A DNA stretch of 64,000 nucleotides. Origin: an uncultured Bacteroidota bacterium (GTDB lineage Bacteria > Bacteroidota > Bacteroidia > Bacteroidales > UBA12077). A model generated the notes under the pieces. The model searched no databases and was not told the origin of the DNA. It was given only the letters and a program-made list of their open reading frames with translations. Below, one piece after another: positions 54,401 through 63,400 of the stretch. Every line of letters begins with the position of its first letter. The first letter of the stretch is position 1. The stretch covers positions 62,001-126,000 of the forward strand of contig CAJXLK010000004.1 of NCBI GenBank assembly GCA_913055635.1. The letters are read 5' to 3'. The position numbers were made by a program, and so were the translations under genes.

Positions 54401-57400
54401 GTTTCCTCGGTCAGCATAGGTGCTGAGGTAAGATCCAACGCGGCCAGGTCTTCGATGGAGCTGAACTCGTACTCGCTGTTGCCGATGTTTTTCAGGCCGC
54501 TGGTGACAAAGGTATACTGCTCGGGATACAGCTTCACCTCGTATTCACCGCTTTGCGGATCGGTTTCCACCGTGATTTCCTTGTTGGTCCCGTCAATCGG
54601 GTATCCCTTTACGGCTTCCACTGTGAAGGAACATACACCGAGGTTGTTTTTCGACTTACCGAAGCCGATTTTCTTATCGCCTTCCACGGTACCGCCAACG
54701 ATGCGTCCGGCCACCGTCTTGTAGGTGGAATCGACAAACTGTATACCCGATATGTTGTCGTTGAAAGTATGATGGGTTACTTCACCGTTCTGGCCTTTGG
54801 GCGGGAAGTAGCCTTCAGAAAAGGTGTGGCCCCTTTTGCTTACAGAGACGAAGTGTTGTCCAATGGGGACTTCTATTTCAAAGTTGCCCTCTGCATCTGT
54901 TTTGATGGGTGTACCTTCGGCGTCTACACATATTTGTCCGTCGACAGAGAGCATCACCCCTTCCACCGGGAAGTTGGCCCCGTGATACTTGACATTACCG
55001 GTCACCTTAAAGGCGGAGATATCGGTAAAGTCCTGGTTGTTATAGATGAGCGAATTCTCGCTGATCAGCAGGCTGCGGGTGGCCGGGTCAAACTGGTGGA
55101 CACCAAAGGAGGGGGTCATGCTGAATGTTTCCCCGCTTCCCGTAAACCATACGCCATTGACCTGGTAATTGCCGTTGGGTTCGGTTTTGGCTGCCAGGGC
55201 AAGTTTGGCTGTGGAGGGGATGTTCTTCGACCATTGCGCACCGTCGATGGCAGCATGATTCTTGTTGGGTTCGCCATCGGTGCGGGTATGATCGAAGGCA
55301 TAGCTTCCCAGGTTCTCGTCGAAACGCAGGGCTGAGATCAATCCTTCCTGCTCACGGGGTAGAACAAGTGAATGATTTCTGGCGATCAGGCTGTCTGAAC
55401 GCATGGTGTTCCACAGGCGGAATTCGTCCATGAAACCGGCGTAATGCTGGCCGATCACGTTCACGGAATCCAGCACCAGCTTGGTGGCGCCGGCGGTTTC
55501 ACCAACAAGCTGACCATTAACAAAGAGTTTGAGCGTTGTGGTGTCGGCACTGAAAGCTACATAGTTCCAGCCACTTTCCCAAACGTCTGAAGCATCTGAA
55601 GCCAGGTCATATTCTGCTGTTGCAGCGCCACTTTGAGCCACCAGCTTGCCGGTGCCGTCGGTCTCCAGGCTTGTACCACTGTTGCTGAACAAAGTTGCTG
55701 CAGTGTTGATATCTGAGGGCTGAACCCACATCTCGGCAGTCATTCCGTTTTCGAACGTGAACTCTTCTACCGGTTTCAGTTCCAGCTTATCTGTGCCGTC
55801 CAGCTCCAGGCTGCTGCCGTAGGTCCGGTCGGAATCGTCATAGTCCACGGTAACGCGTACATCACGAACCGGATTTCCGCCTTCATAGGTCACCTGACCA
55901 TTGAGGATGCCCTCGGGTTGCCTGAAACCTACGCTTTGAACGGAGTCGGTAAAGATGGCATTTTCACCGCACGAGCCAATACCGATGATGTTGTATTCAT
56001 AATATTCGCCGGGTGTGGCATCTTCATCAATCCACACCTGGGTGGTTCCTTTATCGATGATCTTGACCACTTCCCAGTCGTTTGCTGAAGTGTATTTTCT
56101 CCGGGAAATCTGGTATTCGTCAATGATAGACTGTTTATGCGATTCCCAGTTCAGGGTGATCTTATCGTCCTTGTATCCCTTGGAAGCATCCAGGGTATCG
56201 ATGGCCTCGAAGATGTCTTCCTCTAATGTATACACCACCGGTTTGGTGGTTACATCGCCAAAATTTTCCGTTTTGGAAACCATTTTGTACTGGTAAGCGA
56301 CACACAAGTCCATGGTTTCGTCACAGTAATGCGTACTGTCGGCTACTTCCTGGAAAACCTGCTCGATGCCTGTTTCAACGTCTTTGCGGACAATCTCCAC
56401 ATTCTGGGCAAAGTTGTCAGCATATTGCCAGTCGAGGCGGATGCGTCCGTCGTCTTTGGAGGCAGCCAGGGTAGGCAAGTTATATCCCACATTGCTGGTA
56501 TCGATCTCCGTGTCGTTGTCGTAGCAGTAGCTTAAGCCCTGTACGGTGTATTCATAATACGTACCCGGCAGGGCAGTGGTGTCGGTAAAGTTATACACCC
56601 CATGCTCATTCTCCAGGGTATCCAGGGGTACAAACTCACCCTCACCGGCTGGCCGGCGTTTGATCTCGAATTCGGTGATCAAATATTCGTTCTGGCTTTC
56701 CCAGGACAGCTTCAGTTCGCCTGAATAATCGCCCTGTGTGGCCGTCAGCTTATCGATGGTGGCATCCTGGTTGACGGTCCAAACTGTATCCGGTGCAGAC
56801 CATGAGCTGATGGTGTTTTCATCATAGATGGCCCGTACACGGTAGTAATACTTCACACCCGGACAAAGTCCTTCTGCCTTGTAGCTGGATGTTTTACCTA
56901 TATTTTCCTGCTTGGCAAGAGGCGGAACAAAAGTTTCGTCATAAGCAATCTCCACTTCGTAACTCTTTGCCGATGCGATATCGTTCAGGTTCAGCACAAA
57001 ACTACCGGGTGTGGCATCGGTCGGTTCCAGCGTAATCGGGTTGATAACCCCTTCCGAACTCACTATTTCCGGTCCGTTCACCAGTTTTGCATCGTTTTGC
57101 TTCGCCAGGTCTTTAAAGATGGTATCATTGGAAGTGGTGACATGCATTTCATCGAAGGTATAGTGTGCGATGTAATGCTCATCGGCGCCTTCCGGTTCGG
57201 AAACGTTCATGTTGGCGCGCACTTCTTCTTCGGTAAGCGCCTTGTTCCATACGCGGAATTCATCGATTTCACCTTTGAAGAAATCGGATGCCACATCTGT
57301 ATCATATTCCTGCCCAATCGAAAACTGGAATCCATCTACTATAGGCTGAAGGTGATTAGTAAATTCCATTATGTTTTTACCATCTATGTACACCACTGAT

Positions 57401-60400
57401 GTGCCGTTCTTGACAATAGAAACAGCAATATGGTGCCAGCCACCCATCAGGTTTACTTTACCCGGAACTGTATAGCTTATGAAATCCCCCGCTTCATTCT
57501 CTGTACTAACATACAATTCTTGTTCTTGAGGTTTGTACATCAATACGTATTGATTGGTGTTGTCGCTTTTGCGGTTATGTGCCCAGATGGCTTCCCTTCC
57601 ATGAGGTGGATCAAATAGATCAGCTTTCACCCAACACTCGATAGTAGCCTCATCCGCCGAATAGTTGGAGATGCCATCGGCATTTAGATAATCATTCACA
57701 CCATCCAGTTTCAGGGATTTACCAGGTAAGGTAAAGAATTCGTCTCTTCCTGAGAATTCAGACCATTGATCATTTACTTTTGCTTTCACCCGGTAATAAT
57801 ACTTGCTGTTTTTATCCAGGCCTTCCACATGATAGGAATTTTCAGTGGTAACCTGGTTGTTTACCACCTTGTTCTGGAAGTTCGCATCGGTGGCTACCTC
57901 AACCTTGTACTGGCTGGCGCTGTCAATAGATGACCAGCTTAAATCTGCCACGGTTACCCCTGGTAATGGTTCATCCAAGAATGGGGTGGGCAACAGGTTG
58001 GCTGCGATGTAGGACAACTTTCCACTCTCTGTGGCGTCGCGTCCATTGCCCGAGGCATCAAACGCTGTGGAATGGTCGAAGTTGTAGTATGCGGTCAGTC
58101 CGATTTCATCGCCTGTTAACTTCATACGAGCCCTTCCAACCACTTCCTTGTTGGTAATCGGGTTTTTATAGATGGCAATTTCATCCAGCGAGCCGGTGAA
58201 ATCATATCCCATCCACAATTTGTTCGGATTGTTAATATTGGTAAATTCCTGCGTTGTGGCACTACCTGTATGGAAATAGACTTCCTGCGGTTTGCCGTCT
58301 ACCAGGATTCGGTTATTCCCGTCTCCGGTGATCACGGCAAAATGGTGCCATTTCCCGTCGGTAAAGTAGTCACGACCTTTGCGCACGGTCATAAACAACT
58401 GGTAGGATCCCGCCCGGGTTAGTATGAATGCCATACTCTCATCCGGATAAGAGGAAGTTTCACTGCCTACTCTCAGCCGCATGTAGTTGTTCCAGGTACC
58501 ATCGCTAAGCAGGAACAGTTCACCATTGGTTTGGGTTTTGAACCAGCCTGTTATAGCCCCGGCATTTTTTCCGGCAAACTTGCCCAGGTAATCCGTAACC
58601 TCCAGCCGGGCGTTGTTGTCGCCAATATGTAAGGCCAGTTCGCCTGTGGTATCCCCTTTGGTCTGCACCGGCTTATTAGCAGAGGACCAGGTGCTCAGGC
58701 GATCGGTTTCGCTCATGGCCCCATAATAGTACAGGGTATTTTCCTGCAGGCCGGTAACGCTATAAGAGGTATCGTTACCCACATCCACAGACTCCCAGCC
58801 TTCTACAGCTTCAGTGAGCAATGGATCTTTGGCCACCCTCAGGTAGTATTTGGAAGCATTGGGTATACTATCCCAGGTAGCCGTAAATCCATTGTTTAGC
58901 GTATCAGCGGCCCCGGTTGTAAAAGGTGTAATCAGCGCTTTAGACTCAGCCCAGGAAACTCCGCCTGTCATGGTGCCATCATGATTGCCGGCTTCATCCT
59001 TAAAGGTATTGCCCTCTGCCTTATCTAAATTAAAATAGGAAACCAAACCGGATTCCGAACCGGATAGCGTTTTATGCGCATATTCCTTCAGTTCTTCCTG
59101 GGTTCTGGCTGTATTCCAGATGCGGATTTCATCCAGGGTACCATTTAAAGGAGAGTCCCCGTTTTGATTGCCTATACCTGTTTTTACTACTTGCTTATTT
59201 ATAATGGCTCCGGGATTATTCTTGATGGAGATCAATTCTCCGTCCAGATAAATTTTCATGTCGGTGCCATCATAGGTCGCGGCAATATGGTGCCAAAGAT
59301 TATCATTAATCGGTTTTGGAGCCATGATGGTATCCCAGGAATTATCAGTAGCATTACGGAATTCAAAATACAGTTCCCTGGTTTCCCTCCAGAGATTCAT
59401 GCCAAAACCAGCATCTCCATTATAATTTCCAATAATTCTTGGATAACTAGCTTCCTGGTCAACTGAAATCTTAGTCCATGCTTCTAAGGTAATTTGGTTC
59501 CAATCACTATCCATTACATGCCCCACATTCACTTCTCCGTCAACGCCATCAAAGGCCAGGGCATTTCCCGGAGGTATTAGTAGGGTGGATATCTTTTCCG
59601 CAGCGCTCCAGGCACTCCATCGTGAAGTTTGTGAAGCCACGCGGATATAATAATCGGTTCCCTCGCTTAACCCGGTAATTTGAATGCTTGTATCATTAGA
59701 CGTTGAGCTGATATCTTGTACAATATTTTGAAAATCAGCATCTGTAGCCACTTCCAATTTATAATCGGTAGCTATACCAATGGCATTCCAGGTTAATGTA
59801 GCGCTGGAAGGAGTTATTTCATCAACTGATGCAATTAACGGCGTAATGATGGCATCGGAAGCGCTCCACTGGGGATCGCCAATGATGGTTCCATCCAGCC
59901 CGTTTATTTTTTCATATACGAATTGTCCTTCATTCTGGTCAAAGTCGTAATAAGCAAATAATCCGGCTTCATCACCGTTCAGTTTCTTATGCATGTTAGC
60001 CTTAATCTCGCTTTGGGTAAGGGTGTGATCCCAAAAGCGCACTTCATCCATGGCGCCTTTCAAAAAATCAGAGGCATTGTCACCATCAAATTCCTGGCCG
60101 AAGGATATCAGGTCGCCCGGGTTAATGGCCGGTGAATCGCCTCCCGTTTCCTCACTTACCAGATCGCCGTTCAAATAAAACCGGGCTATATCGTTATCAA
60201 AAGCTACAGCAAGATGCACCCAGGCACCTTTTGTGTGGATTTGAGAAGCCAAATGGTTGCCTGTATTTTGATTATAAACGGTATACCCCTGGCCCGACTG
60301 GTATGAAAGCAAATACTTGTTACCACCATTGGAGGTGTTAATGGATATAAACCGGCCGTAGGTTTCTGTAGGATCCATATATACCCAGCATTCCATGGTA

Positions 60401-63400
60401 GCGTTGTATTTTGATCCCAGCTCGGCAACCTGGTTGACTTCTACATAGTCGTCTTTACCGTCAAATACCAAAGCATTACCGGGCACTTCCATCCGGGTAG
60501 TGGTGTAATTCACCATAGAGGTATCTCCCTGGTCGGTGGCTACCCTGAAATAGTATTTGGTACCTCCGGAAAGTCCGGTGGCCGTGTAAGTGGTATCTCC
60601 TGAAGTAGAGGCAGCATGGAGTGCAATGTTCTCAAAATCTGAGTCTGTCGCTATATCCACTGAATAATCACTTGCTCCTGTAACGGTTCTCCATTGCAGG
60701 GTGAAACCCTCTTTGGTTTGAACAGTATCTTTCACGGTAAAATTCTGAAGACCTGCCTGGGAGGCTACCCAATTGGCAGTACCAACTACTTCTCCATCAA
60801 AGATGTTGGAATTGTCGATGACTTTTTTTCCTGTTTGCAGGTCAAAGTTGTAGTAGGTTACCAAACCGGCCTCATTACCGGTTAAGGTAGTATTCAGATT
60901 GGCCTGAATTTCGGTCTGCGACAATGGCTTGTTCCAGATACGGAATTCATCCATCTCCCCTTTTATAATGTCGGAGGGATAAATTTCATCAGGCGTCACA
61001 ATATCATCCGGGCTATTCTCATCGAACTCCTGCCCGATACTGAAATAGGAACCATACGGGTAAGGCGCAGCCAAAGTGGGAAAAGTCCCGGCCGGCTCAC
61101 CATTCAGATAAAATGTTCCTGTTCCGGCAACATTGTCTATAACCACAGCTATATGGTACCAGGTATCTGCAGTCAATGTGGTTGTCGGGAAATAATCGGA
61201 TTGCCAACCTGAAGCATCATAATCGTATTGTGACATTTGAAATTGATACGTCCCATCTTTCTCTCCGTAAAAAAGCGTATAATTATTAAGCCCATCATTT
61301 GAATTGATGGCCCACAATGCCCATTTCGATTCCAGATCGGAAGCATCCGGTTTCACCCATGTCTCAATGGTGGTACCTTCAAACTCGTATTTACAAACAT
61401 CGGTTGCATCGATATAGGATGACCCATCGAATGCGAAGGCATTACCCGGTGGAGTCATCTTTGTAGCGGTATGTCCGTACTGGCTGCCTCTGTCATCGGC
61501 ATGGGTTTGGGCTGTAATCTTATAATAATAGACTGTACCCTTGCTTAATCCTTTTACAGTATATGTTGTATTCCCATTGGTCGGGATACCATATTTCACC
61601 AGGTTATTGAAATCCGGGTCGGTGGCTACATCAATGTAGTATTCTTTGGTATTGGGGACCGGATGCCAGTCGATGGTGAAATGATCGATGCCCACATTTG
61701 AAACCTCTTTGATAACAGGTGTCTGTATGGCATCGCTGTTGAAAACACCGGGCCCATTGATCATGGTACCATTGTTGATTCCTGCCTGGTCTTCAATCTC
61801 CCCGCTGGTCACCTGGTCAAACGAATAATACAGGGCAAGATTTTCCTCATTGCCGTTGAGGGTTGTGTTCATGTTGGCAACGAGATCCTGTTGTGTGCGC
61901 TCCTCTTTCCAAACGCGGAATTCATCCAGGTTAGCACGCAGTTCCTGGTCCGTATTTAAATATTTTAAGGGCGTATTGGAAACATCTCCACCCGTTAATG
62001 AGTCCAGGAGCACGCCGTTTGCATACACCTTCATTGTATTGGTTGCATCATCAAACGTGATGGCAACGTGGTTCCACTGGCCAATTTTTAAAGCTTTCTC
62101 AGTATCATCCTCATACCAGTTGGTGCCATCTCCGTAACCATAATGAATGCGGTCGTACTGAAAAATATACAACACAGGAGGCCGGTTTCCCGCACTAACG
62201 TCATTGTTTCCGCATATGTTGTGATGCGAAGCATTGACAGCATCCTGCCCGGGGTAAACCCAGGTTTCGATGGTGAAATCAGTATTGTCAAGTCTCAGGT
62301 TATCACCCATATCCACTTGTTGATTATCTCTAAGGGAAAGCTTATTTCCTGAGACACTCTCAAACTGCTGCTCGAAACAACCCATATCCACAACCCCGGC
62401 GAATACGCGTTCTTTTCCGCTCAAATCATATGGAAGTGGCTCTTCGGTATCGCCATCTTCATCCAAATCATGGCTATCTGAAGGCAAAGAAGTATTGATT
62501 CCTTTATTGTTGGCGGGTGAATTGCCCCAAAGCCTGTAGTCGCCTTCGGTAGAAGGTGTAGAGGTAGCTGTAATCGGATCCAGGAACAATGGATCCACAT
62601 CCATATTTCCACTGCCGGTAAAACCACCCTGTACAATGCTGTTGGTAACTTCGCCCTCAGCGGTACCTGAATAACGTACTTCCTCAGCGCCACTGTTATT
62701 CCAGATAATACTGTTTTTAATAATTAACTCCGCATTCCAGTTATTTACCGGGGCTCCATTGGCATCATCATAAGAATAATTGGAAGCTACCGTACTATTG
62801 ACCAAAGAAACCTTAGAATCTTTGGCATAAACAGCTGAACCTGAATTTGTTGTTCCATCATCATTAATTATATCTCCGTTAACATTTCCTGAAAACAACG
62901 TATTATAAGCTTTTAAATCCGCACCATCATAATTATAAATAGCTCCTCCGTTTTGGTAGGCCTCGTTGCCCCTGAAAGCACTGTTATATATATTAACAAT
63001 GCTATTATGGGCGGCATTGATTGCTCCACCAGAAGAGTCTGTTGCATGATTGCCCTCAAACACACAGTTTATAATTTCTGAATTGCTCTCGGTATAAAGT
63101 ACCAGAGCCCCACCCCAGTAGGCTTCATTGTTGATAAATGAACAATTTTTAAATACATTGGGTGACCAACCAGTAGTTATAACCCCGGCATTATCCAATG
63201 CGACGTTATTCTCAAAGTGGCAGTTTTCGAATACCGATACAGACTCGTTGTGATAACCGCTTATGGCGCCTCCATATTTGCCTTCGTTACTACTAAAGCG
63301 GCAATTTTTCAGCGTCACCTCTGACTTACTATAATAAAGAGCGCCTCCATGTTCTTCTGCTTTATTACCCTCAAAATTGCAATTTTCAATAATCATGGAA